Source: Mactra quadrangularis (lineage: Eukaryota > Mollusca > Bivalvia > Venerida > Mactridae). From it: a stretch of 64,000 nucleotides of DNA. Location: assembly GCA_025267735.1 (NCBI GenBank), contig CM046298.1, forward strand, positions 38,459,264-38,523,263, written 5' to 3'. How positions within the stretch are numbered: position 1 is the first letter of the stretch; each line of letters starts with the position of its first letter. The notes beneath the pieces are model-generated. The model made no database searches. It was not told the DNA's origin and saw nothing but the letters and a program-made list of their open reading frames with translations. The position numbers and the translations under genes are program-made. Positions 47,501-60,275 of this stretch are shown here, piece after piece.

Positions 47501-47874
47501 ACAACGTAAGTATACAAAGGTCATACGAGCATAAACAACGAAAAACTTCCAGCAGAAACAAATTGGAAGTCCGAATGCAAGGGAAAACTAATTATTAGAA
47601 CAATAAACAAGTTACTTGATTGTTTTACAATCAGCTAGAAAAGCTTGCAAAGGTTGCACGACAACTCTTCGGAAAATTCAAGTTTAATTCACTATTCGCG
47701 TAATGAGGAATATTTGTAGACAAAATAATGTTTCTTATAAATCATATCAAGAACTTATATTATTATCATTTCATTACGTGCTCGTATGCATTAATATATC
47801 GTTCATTTTGTACATGTTCGGAACTAAAACTCGCAGGTAGAACAAAGTCTCGTCTCACACGAGAGTTCAGTGTT

Positions 47875-47884
47875 CTAAAAATAG
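47875..47884. promoter_or_regulatory. Candidate MEF2 site in the light chain first intron
   Basis: CTAAAAATAG is a perfect match to the MEF2 consensus and sits in a wider palindrome (gttctaaaaatagaac). MEF2 drives muscle light chain genes in many animals. Similar matches also occur at 28770 and 28947 outside any gene, so chance cannot be ruled out. Confidence 0.3.
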
Positions 47885-49081
47885 AACAAGGACATACGAT
47901 ACAGTCTGAACAGAACATGTACGGTATCAGGTTACGATAGAAACGGATCGTACGTCAACCTCTGAGTGGCAACGTTGTCATACGTTAAGTTATTCTAAGA
48001 AAACGGGAAGACCCCATAAAGAAGGTAATTGCTCGATTTCACATGGAAAGCATTTTAATCGTAATTTTCACGGGTAGTTTCCATTGACGATATCGTACAA
48101 GTTCGCATGATCATAAATCACGAAATCAAAATAAGGTTGCAATTCTCAAAGTTATTCAAATTCAGTCGTCTTTTTAAAAAGATGCAGTTGTTGTTGTTTT
48201 TTCGATTTCAAGAAACACAAATATACTAGTAAAGCAAACGATTTGTAGGCCTACTCATTAGGGCCTCATTTGTAACATAAACCCACACAGTCGCCATTTT
48301 GAATAAATTATGCAGACTAAAGAATGTAAAACGATAGATTACGGTTCAGATAAATAATTCTAGTCAAAATAAGAAATTACATATGTATATATATATGATA
48401 AATTCTCAATCACATGCTTATATTGAAATACAGAACAAGTAAAAACATGGTTACATTGAAAACGTAGTAAGATACAAAAACTATTCTAGTTTGATCGGTG
48501 CATTTAACTCAACAAAACCGCACAAGTATAGCTGAAGTATTTTGCATGAAACATCGACTAAGTTTATAAGTGCAAGAAACTTGAGTCATTCATGATTTTG
48601 TACTTAAAATATTATGAATAAGTCGAGCGAGTGATTTTCAGTCAGTAATACTTCCAGAATAGACACTTTCTCGCGCAAAAGAATCACATTATATTTTCAG
48701 TCAGTACATAATATATATACAAAATATTTGTATACAATAATGTTCTATCATAAATAAAACAAGAAAATCATAGCACAAATAAAGTTATACTTAAGTTAAA
48801 TCCAACACTATGATCTAAGTATAAAAATTAACACAAAATGTGGAATAAATAGATCAAAATATATATAATAATATATAATATAATATATATTGATAGTATA
48901 TCGATATATAAAATAATTTCTCAATGTTAATAAACTTCACTAACCTTGTATATAAGTGTTACCCTTACAGTAAAAATCAGACTTTACAATCCAATGGCAG
49001 CAACCAACTAACACCGACCAGACTACACGACAATTCCTACGAAAGTGAAAGCTATCTGAACATTTATTTGAAGGTACATAC

Positions 49082-49180
49082 CTGTAGTGACGTCACAAGT
49101 CTTGCCCCAAGAAGGTTGGCTGGCGCTATCAGCATTTACCATATAGGATAAGAATAATCGTAGTGGGAGTCTGTTTGATG
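49082..49180 (-). promoter_or_regulatory. Candidate non-coding first exon and promoter of the light chain gene
   Basis: The minus strand reads CACTACAG|gtatgt, a strong donor, just after a CRE palindrome (TGACGTCA). Upstream is CCTATATGGTAA, a TATA- or CArG-like element. This is the most attractive donor I saw upstream of the microexon, but no transcript evidence is available and the 5' limit is a guess. Confidence 0.3.
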
Positions 49181-49199
49181 GGGTGCCATGTGGGGAAAC

Positions 49200-51340
49200 A
49201 CGATGCGAGAAACGCAACCGGAAGAGGGCATGTGCGCGTTCTGGAATCCACAGGATGTCTACTGCATTAATTATTGATCGTTATTGATTAGTGGCTAAGG
49301 GTCTGTGGGTTAAGATTAGTCTTTTGTTTGTGCGTCTTGAGATTATTATCAAGATGCAATCATTGTGTTAATTTACAAGCAGTTATGACCGAACCCTTCC
49401 GAATCACTCTAAGCCGCCATTTTGAATATTAAAACCAAAATTTCTATAGTCTGTTCTCGCAAAATGATTTTCATTGATAAGAATCGTTATGTTGTCGACT
49501 GGTATAAACTAAAATATGATGAACACATGTCAAACAATGTGTACTGTTTGTTCCAGAGGTCACGTGAACTTCTCTCCAAGTAACTTGACTTTGTGCACGT
49601 GGCTTTGTTCTTGTGTTTTAGAAGCAGAATTAATAGTATCTGAAGTAAAACAGTTAATAGGCGCTTGTATGCTTTTGTGATAGCAATTTGATGCTCTTTT
49701 ATTTTGCTCTTTTCTGTTCTGCAAGATTAATGTCCGCGATTCCAGTTAAAAAGGCACATATTTTTAATAGTAATATTCTGTTATAGTTCTATTCTGCCAT
49801 ATTCTATGTCTTGTTCCAGAGGAATATGATATGTACAAAACAGACAAAAAATTACACCATATGTGCTTATGGAAAAACAAAAAACGTCAGGCAAATAATT
49901 TCGCACAATTAAACGAATAAATAAACGTTCCAGTAATTATTTACCGGTTTATCATGGGTCTTAATTAATTTATTTAGATAGTCAATTACGCATGTCATTA
50001 AAAAGATGACTCGAATAATAATAATGCATGTTTGTTGGTTTAGAGGCTTTAGTTTAATTTATTATTATTTATCATCAACAGGTATTTTGGGTTGAATTAA
50101 TTTTAATGATAAACAGGGTATAGAACTCTTGTAACTTGTAGGTTTTTGCTTTCGTACGTGAAGTAAAAAAATTCACCCAGTTTGCTTTAATGTTCATTTG
50201 GTGCTTGTTTCTAACGAATTAATTTGTTGGCGTTTATAAGTGTCCGTCAGCTTCTAAATGGTACATTATATATAGACCCTGGCTAGAATTAACCTTAGTA
50301 AAAAAAGACATAATGTCTTTAGTCTCTTTTTCTTCCGCTAAGTTGAGATTCGTACTTCAAAGTTCCTAGCAGTGTCGCCATCCTTCCTTCACAGCCAGAC
50401 TTAGGACAGGCTAGGGCGAAGTTCATACAGTTTGGCCTTGGAGTAGTAAATTATCTTAAGATAGAATTTCACTAATACAAGACTGCGTTAATGATTAGGT
50501 ATATCCCAGAAAAAAAAGGGTTTTCCCCGTGTTATTTTCTATTGTTTTCACATAATCATATTTTTCATTTTTTGACCATTGATAAGTATAGACATTATAA
50601 ATTTTACAAAAGTTCCATATTGAAATGGAGAACTTAACTCACTTTCATTAAAATATGCCCTTAATAAGTTTACAAAGTTCTGAATTTTAAACTACAATGT
50701 TTATCTATTCGCACAGCCATAAAATTTGGTAACACTACATTATAAGTCAATAGGTATGTGCTTTTCTGACGTTAAAATATTTTATTTTGATAACACATTT
50801 GTTTATCAAGAATTTTCTGTTACACTTGATTCACCTATAAAATCTTATGTTATCTATAAACATTAGAATCTATGAAATCTTAATGCATGCAGAAAAAAAA
50901 GATTTTTGTCATTTTTTGAATTTTGAAATTTTAGACGAAATGGAATTTTGATATGGGATAGTGATCATTATATTTCATTGGTCTGTGAACAGACAGATAA
51001 TATTTATTTAAGCAATTTAGCACAAATGTGTATTTTGTCGTCAGTTGGCGAATTTTATAGCTATAAATTGACTGGTCAGAAGACTTCAAAAGAACCCCTT
51101 ATTGTCCCCACTAAATTATCACAGTGGTAGCACTTCTGCCGACAAATCCGGGGTTCATGGGCCCGTTTCACGGTCGTGTCCTTCACACTTTCGTGAAGTT
51201 CATGAGATATCAACTACGGTCATTCTTCGTGCATGCGTCTGTATAAAGCTGTGCATTTATCAGCCACTAATATGTGCTTAGTACATTTGTTCTTACTTAA
51301 TAGCTTGCGTCAAGAGGAGATCTAGTCATATCCAGGGAGC
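49200..51340. other. No gene recognised
   Basis: AT-rich with E-box motifs (cacgtg) at 49560 and 49597. A repeat related to the insert at 25509-25712 lies at 50235-50440, sharing 'gaccctggctagaatt' and 'cttaggacaggctag'. Confidence 0.4.
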
Positions 51341-51349
51341 GTGGGTTAA

Positions 51350-51560
51350 AAGATCGACTGTGACTCTGTCGCAGGGAGCCGAACAATATTAATTGTCCCA
51401 TGGATAACTGATCCCATGCCATTTGTGACAGGGGTTGACAATTGATACCATCTAGTTTTGCCAGGCTGAACAACTGGCCCCTCATGTCAATCTGACAGGG
51501 GTGGACAACTGGTCCTATCTCATTTCATCCCAACTGGAATGTAGGACGACTAGTCCCATG
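51350..51560. repeat. Minisatellite related to the 62.5 kb array
   Basis: Units of 30-36 bases with 'gacaggggttgacaattgat', 'tctagttttgccaggctga' and 'gacaggggtggacaactggt'. The same phrasing with 'aaaaagtccc' in place of 'caactggtcc' forms the array at 62487-62835. Confidence 0.6.
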
Positions 51561-51736
51561 GCTAATTTATGTCCATTTGCCATTATACATGCTATATCAT
51601 AAGCATAATATGATATGACTGAATAGAATGTAGAAATGTAGTGTAAATCACCACACATAACAATACTTTCTTGAGTCCAGTATTACTGTGATATCTGTTC
51701 AGTCGAAAAATGTATTATAAATATTATACATTGTAG

Positions 51737-51985
51737 CGCGCCGGGATTTGGAATCTCGTGCCCGAGGGGGTGCGGGTTCGAATCCCACCCGGGGAGGTTA
51801 TACCTTTCCATGAAAATTTGACAATAATGTCGATTTTCCTCCATTGATTAGATAATATGGAGAAGTTTCCGGTCTTGTGGAAGTGAGTACTGGTTATAGA
51901 CAATGGTCCAGGAAAGCTAGGTTAGGTGCGCTGGACGCCGTGAAATGACCTAAATTAGCGTTAACTCTAAAAAATAAATAAGAAT
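51737..51985 (+). mobile_element. Probable tRNA-derived SINE of a second family
   Basis: A tRNA-like 3' half with box B (gggttcgaatccca) and a paired 'cccgaggggg' variable arm. A 150-base body follows, ending 'gcgttaactctaaaaaataa' and ataa. The 5' tRNA half is incomplete, so a functional tRNA is unlikely. Confidence 0.5.
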
Positions 51986-52098
51986 ATGTACATTGTATTT
52001 CGTGTAACAAGGGAAGTAACTAAAACAATTATAAATACAAGAGACTACTTGACAGTAGATATTTTGTCGTACTTTATTACCCTCGTACTCATCAATAC

Positions 52099-52458
52099 TA
52101 AGGTTGCAACGATTCGATACATCGATGGAAAATCGATTCCGCGATTTTCGATTCGATACCGGTCTTTAAATTTGTCCAGAAAAAAGTTATAAGGACTTAG
52201 TTACTTCTAGTTACAATGATAAACTAGTGATAAATAAATTAGTATGAAAATACATGTGTTTTATTGATCTTGTTTAATAATAAATGTTAAAGAAAATAAT
52301 AACAATTTTCTATCAATATAAGTTAGTTTTTAGCTGAAATCAAAGTATTACTGTACGTTTGGAATAAATTATATACTATTATATGAATCCAATCGAAAAT
52401 TAGAATAGAAAATTCGAATTGCATCGAATGGAATTTACAGTGAATCGTTGCAGTCCTA
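52099..52458. mobile_element. hAT-like MITE, tgcaacgattc termini
   Basis: Ends aaggttgcaacgattcga and tgaatcgttgcagtccta, inverted. Subterminal copies of 'atcgat' and 'cgattcgatac' follow. TGCAACGAT ends are common in hAT elements. About 360 bases, no transposase. Confidence 0.6.
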
Positions 52459-54390
52459 AATGAATATTTAGGTTTTGAAAGTATTAAAATGTAGCATGCA
52501 TTAGAGACACAATAATCATGTCAAAACATTTGCTTTCTAAGTTAAAGTTTGACTAAGTGCCCATTTCTGAAAAGACTATCCTTTTATAAGAATATTTTTA
52601 TTAGTTTCTGCTATTAAGTAATAGAATTGTATGTTCTAAAATTGTTTTAGAGCTTTATATGTAATTTGGCTTCCAATTTGATTTTTTATTTGAAATGCAA
52701 TAAATAACATAAATATGTTTTAGAGAAATTTCATTTTTTTAATAAAAATATTTTTTCCATCAGAAGTGTTCGAAATAATATATAACACATTTGTACCAGT
52801 TAATGATTTTTGCAGTCTATGGCCATAAATAGTTTTGATTTAGGGGCTGTAAAACAACAAAAACAGTTTAAACAAAGGTATTTTTAGTGACTAAAATTCA
52901 ACATTTTCTGAAAAATATATCATTGAACTATACTAGTAAAAAAAATCTTGCACATAAGTACATTTAAGACAGCCAGCCAACTTTGTGAGAGAGAAAAAAA
53001 ACAAAACATGTTAATGTGGAACCTGATGACGTATTTCAACAAGTTTAAAGAGGTGACAAGTACGTCTTATGATGACGTCGGATATAGCTTTGACAGAGAT
53101 CGAGATTTTTTCTGGTGCAATGACATTTTGAAACCTTGAAGCTTGCTCGTAATATACCCGGTGTTTTAGTAACACAATTATATGCAATAATGGAAGCAGA
53201 ATAATATTTGTGTACAAAACAAAAAAACCAATGGAAATACAATTACAAAACTTTTTTGAAACATGAACCATTTACATGTAACACATGCACAGTGTACTAT
53301 GTACAAATCGTTAATAAAATATCTGTTCTTTTTTATTCTGTTCTATTTTATTATGTTTTATTTCATTCTGTTCTATTTCATTTTATTCTGTTCTGTTCTG
53401 TTTAAATAATACAACTATATGCCTGAACGTCAAAGTTATACTAGTTAATTATGCACGTGATGGGTTACAATGTTATGCATTGGGGTCAATGTTTTAAATA
53501 AAAGGGTCCGATGGGAACCTAAATCGTTATGTAACACGAAAACTTGTATTCTATTCCTGATAGATTACTAACGCAAGAAATTCATGGCATTTTTGGCACA
53601 CACTTCAATTTCAAAGCTAGGTGCAGTAATAAAGTTGCAAACGAATTCATTTTTTTTTAATTATATAATTTAATAAATAACAAATATTATATATTTTTTA
53701 TTAATTCAGCTGATGTGTTGGAGTCTAAATAAAAGGGTACGATATTATATAAGATTACATCTTTCTTTGATGCCTAATCTTCTAAATCATTTTCTTGGTT
53801 GTTAGATAAGTACAAATATAAATAAATCTAACACCGTATGTTTTAATACGTAGCAAAGCTGATTATATCTACTGCATTTTACACTATATTTTATCAATCA
53901 GCCCCCCCCCCCCCCCCTGTGATGACACAAATATACAAATTAACACCATCTGCGTGGTACCATGTACTGACATGTATATTTTATACAATTAACACTTATA
54001 GTAGGACCCCCACCTGATATTGACACGCATGTATAATTAATTTCATTATTATACTCGTATAATAATTATGAATGTCAGTTATGACCCATATTTATATAAT
54101 AGGCCCCTTATTATCCCTCATTTAAACAGACCTGATCTGGAAAAAGATAAATTGATTATGACAGTCAATGCATATTATCCTTAATAAAAAATACTATAGC
54201 CCTTTTCATGTTTTCCTAGCCGCGATTGAGACGCAATCTTTCCCTGATAAAATCTAAAGCAATCCAATTGGTAAGTAGGACCTTACAGTTTGAATCCTCG
54301 GATTTTATCATTGAATTCTTATGTAAGGATAACAAAATATTTCATCTAATATCTTTCTTTATATTTACAGAAGTGATGGAATTTAGATAG
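52459..54390. other. No gene recognised; microsatellites
   Basis: Contains a TTCTG/TTTTATT pentamer-type repeat at 53325-53405 and a poly-C run at 53902-53917. The short frame at 52948-53139 has no domain. Confidence 0.45.
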
Positions 54391-54454
54391 CTCTTTACCC
54401 TAAAAATGCTTAGCTTGAATTTATAACAAATTCAATGTAATTTTGGCAAATTGT

Positions 54455-54580
54455 CATTGAAAAGTAAGGGTAAAATCCTAGTAATCCAACTAATTGGACC
54501 TACCTATTTGAAGAGTATACAAAGGGAAATAACTGACTAAGGTCCCTTATTGTTGAACACAAGCTTACGAATCAGGTTGA
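54455..54580. repeat. Repeat with inverted copy at the window end
   Basis: 'agtaagggtaaaatcctagt', 'gaagagtatacaaagggaaa' and 'gacta.ggtcccttattgtt' recur inverted at 63845-63945. The second copy is near the window edge and may continue outside. Confidence 0.55.
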
Positions 54581-54974
54581 AGGTCATCCCCTTCGTGAAA
54601 GATCGATAGTTCTCCATATTTTAGCTAACTTCATTAAAGACCAAACCCATCCGAATTAACCCCCGAGTACATTGCTTAATTTCCGGTGTACGAGACTCAT
54701 CAGTAGACTGCGCACTAAATTCACTATCGGAACTAGTTGAGCTGTTAGTTGACTGCAAAAGTGCACTAACCGTTAGGAAATCAGGTCATTTTTCTGCAAT
54801 ATGAATTATTGAAAGTGATACTTTAGGCTGTCACGACGTCTGTGAATTACATAGAATACTGTCGCTATACTTCTTTGAAACCTTTATTGTTGCAGATACT
54901 TTTTATATCTCTGGTAGCGATGATGTTGAAAAAAAAACCACAAATAAAGAATGTTTTATGTCGCTACAGAACAA

Positions 54975-55041
54975 GGGCTTAGCGCAAAACGGTCGTAACC
55001 TAAATTTTTATAAAGAGTAACGACTGTTTTGCGCTAATCCC
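54975..55041. repeat. Small hairpin (family H2, copy 2)
   Basis: 'ggcttagcgcaaaacggtcg' and 'cgactgttttgcgctaatcc' are inverted around a 30-base loop; related to 11445-11513. Confidence 0.55.
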
Positions 55042-55335
55042 GCGAGATGATAGAAAAGATGTTAGACATTCCATGTACATGTTGCCAGGTAATGATTTTA
55101 ACACATCCCACATGGTGATCATTTAGACTAGTATTTCTCGTTCGTATTGAATAATTATTTTGTCATCAGTGTTTGCCGTTATGGTTCATAGAAAAGAGCA
55201 ATAAAAATGGTTAAGTATTAATTTATTAGTAATTTTCACGATTACTTGTTTTTTATGAACGCCGAACCAGCAATATTTTCTAATATGAATTGAATTTGGA
55301 ATTACGAACGATGCTGGAACTAGAATTGCGTAGCT

Positions 55336-55553
55336 GTGGTGCTTTTCACAAAAAGTCAAAAGCAAGAAACCCTAATAATACGCTCATTTTTCGGCTTATC
55401 AATTCTAAATCTGATAGAATTGTGTAGAATAGTGTTTACCTTTTGCATATCATATCATAGTTATGCTTATTATCTGTCTGACTTTGAAGTGCTAATTATA
55501 TGAAACTGACTTACGAAAATATTTTCGTAAGAATTTTTGTGAAAAGCACCACT
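55336..55553. mobile_element. MITE, gcttttcacaaa family (complete copy)
   Basis: Ends tggtgcttttcacaaaaa and tttttgtgaaaagcacca, near-perfect inverted repeats. It carries the shared 'atatcatatcatagttatgc' interior and a 'cttacgaaaatattttcgta' palindrome near the right end. It is the best reference copy for the family. Confidence 0.7.
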
Positions 55554-56111
55554 GGTCCGTCGCCCGGTTGAGAAATGGCGAGGTCAAACATCACTGCTGC
55601 GATCTAAGAAGACCAACAGAGGAAATTTTGTTTCTAAATATGTCAAGTCTGGGACAAATTTCAAGTTTGAAGTTTAATTCAAGTTGCTTGAAATGTAAAA
55701 AAGGGTCTTCACTTCTGAAGATCGTGGTTTCAAAACCAGTTGCAGACATGGCAGTACATGTGTTTGTATCCGTACAAAACCATTTGTTCTGAATAAAACT
55801 TCAGTCCTCAGAGGTGTGAAGCATATTCATTAACTTACCCGTGCGCAGGGTTAACATTTATGTAAAGTAAATATTTATTAAGTACATGTATGTTATAGCG
55901 TATCCTGTTTCTGTTTCAATATGAATAACATCTTAAACGTCACTCGACTTAGCTAATCATTTTTTTTACACAACTTGTTTGTCAATTCATAAAAAAGTTA
56001 CTGTCATAGGAATGCATTGTTTATTTGCACTCTTATTTATTTTCCTATTTCATTGACATGTTATTGCACCTCTGTATGTTTGTATTATTCGAACATTGAA
56101 CTATCTTATGC

Positions 56112-56460
56112 CTCAGTCCCATAAAATCGTGGCTTGTTACAGACCCGTACGTGCAGACAGTCGTAGGCCGTGAGAAGCCTTGCGTATCAAGGTGACGGTA
56201 CGCACATGACCTACAAAACAACACACCTGTACCGAGCCGTAGCTGGAAGATATGCATGATTAATCCATACTCGGCCACGATTTTGTTCACGATTTGACTC
56301 TGAAGCTGAAACGTGTATCCTGGGCTCATCTCACGGACCCTGGTAAAAACGTAACAGTTCGTACGGGTACGCAAGACTTCGTACGGGTCCGCTTGCGGAG
56401 CTTGATCGCACGGCGCCCGTACGGTGCCCTCACGGCTTTCTTTATGTTTATGGGACTGTA
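56112..56460. mobile_element. MITE, cagtcccataaa termini
   Basis: The left end 'tcagtcccataaaatcgtgg' and right end 'ctttatgtttatgggactg' are inverted; the interior is GC-richer and rich in 'cgtacg' motifs. The 146-codon minus-strand frame at 56045-56485 spans it and is therefore judged incidental. Confidence 0.55.
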
Positions 56461-56516
56461 GCTTTACATGTATATGAATCACCATAAGGCGAAATTAAAG
56501 ATGATTGTTAAATTTA

Positions 56517-56700
56517 TTCAACTGTCAGTTGCGCATACACTGATCTCAGTCATTTAAATACACGATCAATTATTTGCTCTATAAATGCTCACATAAATAC
56601 AGATATCTATTTTTATTGATAGTGTGTACAGAAGTACTTTAGTGCGTATTTAAATCAGCGGGGTTAATGTGTAGGCTACCGACAGTTGAAAAAAATATTC
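56517..56700. repeat. Dispersed repeat, 'aaatcagcgggg' family (three copies)
   Basis: Related stretches here, at 58380-58560 and at 58720-58860, each contain 'gctgattt.aata' or 'atttaaatcagcgggg', an 'agtgtgtacagaa' or 'agtgagtacagaa' block and 'gacagttgaa'-type ends. Non-coding, probably an old transposon family. Confidence 0.45.
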
Positions 56701-56734
56701 ATTATACAGCAGCGTGTTCAGATACCCGAACGTT

Positions 56735-56882
56735 CTAAAACGTTCCGTAACAGAAGTATCGGATCAACTCAACCCAAAGACAAATCAACCCGAGGCAACT
56801 CAATTGCCTACTAACGAATTGAGTTGTCCCAACTTTGAGTTGAGTAATGCACGGGTTGAGTTGTCTTCTGGTTGAGTTTAAA
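56735..56882. mobile_element. Palindromic TTGAGTTGTC element (copy 2)
   Basis: An inverted counterpart of 29935-30100: 'cgttccgtaac', 'aactcaacccaaagaca', 'gcaactcaattgcctactaa', then 'ttgagttgtcccaactttga' and 'ggttgagttgtc'. The shared 'cctactaacg' centre shows that the copies are homologous. Confidence 0.6.
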
Positions 56883-57399
56883 GGAAATAGACATTTATGC
56901 ATTTCAAACACCTTTAATGAACAAGATTTTTTTAACTAAATGCAAATATTGCTTTTATGTTTATGTTATTTATTGTATTTCAAAGTGAAAGTAGATCGAA
57001 ACCGAAAATAGCATTTGGTTGTCAATACTTGAAACAAAAGATTTGATCACAGTATGTTTAAGATGAAGTCATATTATAGAAAACCCTTACTCCTAATTAC
57101 ATAATTAAGCTATAAAACTATAGTGGATCAGGTACATTGTATATTGAACAATGGCGTACAAATGAATATAGTGTGCTCTTATAAAAATACCCCACTTTTT
57201 CAAGAAATGGACAAAAAATTAGTAATCAGAATAGTTTGAACTGTTAATTGTGTCTCTAAAACATGTAATATTTTGATAATTTCTTTGTTGTAAAAGAGTT
57301 TTCAAGTCTGCTATTAATGAATGCATCTTCATACAATGGCTTTAATTGTAGAATAGAGGAGAATACCGTCACAGTACTCTGGTGCTATCCAACCATCTC

Positions 57400-57622
57400 T
57401 AAGGCCTCAACAAGTTGATCATATGTTCTATGGATTCGCTCGCACCTTAATTTTGACGGTTTTTACAAAAAATGTATTTTTTTCCTCGCTCGCTCATAAA
57501 AATTTGGTCAAACCCCTATATAAAGCAACTGAATTAAGATTTTTTTATTTTTTCCTTCGCTCGCTCGCCCCATTTTTTTCTAGAAAAATCCGTAGAACAT
57601 ATCATCAACTTGTTGTTGCCTA
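57400..57622. mobile_element. MITE, caacaagttgatca termini (copy 2)
   Basis: Starts aaggcctcaacaagttgatc and ends catcaacttgttgttgccta; the interior 'ccttaattttgacggttttt' is the inverse of copy 1 at 16031-16235. The open frame at 57423-57623 lies wholly inside it. Confidence 0.7.
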
Positions 57623-58869
57623 AGGTACAGAAAAAAAACTGCCAGTAGTACTGTTTGTATAATTGATTTGTAAGCCTTTACGTTAAGTGTAACCTAACTT
57701 GTTTTTTTTCTCTCTAGCTTCTAGACGTATATACTGAGTATAGCGGGGGAATAAATACGTTTTGTATAGTATACATGACTGTGAGAAGAGCGGAATATAG
57801 ATTGAACCTGTATTCATTATAGTGTTCTATACTTTAATGTTGGAACCAGTCCAGGGATTGTTGTTCAAATTGCTCACACGTGCTAATGATTATTCTGATA
57901 AATGTTTGTTACTTTGTTAATGATTAAGATGTAGATTGGTGGTAATAGAAGACTTACGATTACCTATACATACCTATGATCATCACTAAGGCTTATCAGT
58001 TCAATAATTAACACGTGACTTCTATACATTATACTAACAGATGCAAATGATTTTATCTATATTTTGTTGATCTAGTATTGATACGGTAGATTGTTAGGTA
58101 GATCTTGGACCGTACAAATTATTCATATCCCCTATCTGGACATCATTAATTTTATTAGTAATAGGCCTGCATGTATTTGCTTCCCACAGCAGTGCCCCCC
58201 CCCCCCCCCCCCTATAAAAGCCTGTCAACTTGTCAAGTCTTTAAAGTGTATTTATCGATAAAATTTATTCAACTTTATTCAGAGTTTGTTCAGAATACTA
58301 GAAATAATTCTGTCATGCCTACAACACAGCATACTATTTTAAGTAATATTTACTTTAAATAAAAAATGACCCTCCTTGTTGGGCATATATTTACCCAGCT
58401 GATTTAAATACACCTCCTGCTGTATTTCAGTATTTACGAACGATAAAAATAGTTAACCGTATTTCATGCTTTACGGCGACGGGGCTAATGAATGCACCGC
58501 TTACAGTTGAATAAAATTTAACAATATACATGTATATAGCTATTTGACGATAGATTTCTTTACAAAAAAAAAACTTTCATACAAAACTACAATCATACGA
58601 ATCATTTATATAAAGCAGTTTAAATGGAGACAGACACATACAGGTTACCGCTTCTGTTCTACAAAAATCACTATTCAAACATCATGAATAAGTCTTTTTA
58701 TCATCGGTAACGTCTTTCACATAGCTGATTTGAATACTCGATTATCAATAGTGAGTACAGAAATACATGTACTGTACTGATATTAAATCAGCGGGGTAGG
58801 TGTATGCGGGTAGATGTATGCGCCACTGACATCTGAATAAAATGTATAAATATAATTCACGTGTATTAA

Positions 58870-59480
58870 TTAATAAATGATGTTATCTATATACACCCTC
58901 CCTCCAAAGCCCGCCCCAGCTGCTGTGGTCTACCCAGACCCATTCCACCCATTTTGTTCCCTAAGGTCCATCTCTCCAGGGTTATTTCCCCTTCCAGGAC
59001 TAACCTCTCCCAAGGCCGAACACCCAGATTCAACCCAAGGAACCACCCCTCTCAGGGATTTGTAATTTTCTCTAGCAATAGGGGAAAAATATCTTTCCCA
59101 CATTGTCACACACAGGGGACCAGAGATCCTCAATCCTTTCAGCAACAGAGCTGAGGAGTTCAGGGGAGCGGAACTCCAGCAACGGATGAGAACTACTCGA
59201 CCCTTCTTTTCCCACCAAGGGGAACGGGTATCCAACCCGAGAGAGCCATTACAAAAATCGCTTTCACTCCGTTGATAACAGAATTAAAACGATTCGAAAA
59301 GCAGATTCCTGTTAAAAGGGAGACTACTCTTTACTCTTCCCATATTGTCCCTAAAAGGGACTGGGTATTCAACTCTAAAGAGTCGAATGAGCCTCAATAC
59401 CTTAAAACGGAACCAAAGCACTTGGGTTTACACCGAACTACAAAATGAAAACCTTGAACCCTTATACACAATAATAATGA
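58870..59480. other. GC-richer segment of unknown origin
   Basis: Base composition differs clearly from the surroundings and is rich in CC and GG dinucleotides ('tctccagggttatttcccc', 'caccaaggggaacgggta'). Overlapping frames on both strands have no recognisable domain. It may be a transposon fragment; unassigned. Confidence 0.3.
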
Positions 59481-60179
59481 CAATAACATGGTTTTTAGCA
59501 AAAGCACACGTCTAAAGTTTTAAACATGTCTAGTAAATAAAATCGAACATTTTAATATTAAAACTTTTCTTGAAACATGAATATGTTTAATACTGTATGA
59601 AATATATTTTTTATATTTAAATACTCATTGTCATAACAAATAATTAGGTATCAATAACAAAAGGAATGTGTGTAGAATTTATCTTCTCCTGTCTGTATAA
59701 TTTGTGTACAATAGAATGATCAATATGGCCCCTAAGGGCTTTTACAGGTATCACAATACATACTTTTCAACATTTTCTCACTAAATAATATGAAAAAGAA
59801 TGATAAAAGTTCTATTAATTTTGTTGCATATAAATACATTTTATAAACACGAAAATTACTGTTCTCCATTTCAATATGAATATCTAGGGACCGGAAGTTA
59901 GTAAATATAAAGGAACTCTTATAGACCAGCAAAGTTATGCACATTTTAACATTTATGAGGTAATCTGCCAGTTATAATTTTATAAAACTTTGATGGCATT
60001 GGGCTATCAAAGGGAGACAACCGTTTTAAAGTAAGTTCGGTCAATTCCACGAGCATTTTGAAAACTACTCGAGTAATTCCGTATACTGACGATCAAACCT
60101 TGTTGCGCAGCTATTATATAATTATGTGAGATGTACCAAATGTTTCACCAGCAAGTACATGTAGTCTATTTAACTCAGA

Positions 60180-60275
60180 CCAATCTGATTGAAACCCGAT
60201 CTAAAATTTTCCGCTCGCATACTCGCTAATTTAGACAACGCTCTACAGGATATCTGTTTATGGAGATTGAACTCA
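60180..60275. repeat. Dispersed repeat copy (inverse of 277-390)
   Basis: 'acccgatctaaaattttccg', 'ctcgc' and 'gctctacaggatatctgttt' are the reverse complement of the copy at the left end of the window. Confidence 0.55.

Larger units (their letters stand above)
43328..49081 (-). other. Probable first intron of the light chain gene
   Basis: Inferred from the acceptor before exon 1 and the candidate donor near 49081. It contains a minisatellite (44385-44545), a perfect MEF2-type site (47875-47884), poly-C at 46003-46012 and no coding exon. Short frames at 46106-46490 and 47728-47940 lack support. Confidence 0.35.

Noticed and set aside
56045..56485. 146-codon minus-strand open frame, the longest in the window
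   Set aside because: It runs through a MITE with cagtcccataaa ends; the translation has no recognisable domain and is explained by the element's higher GC content.
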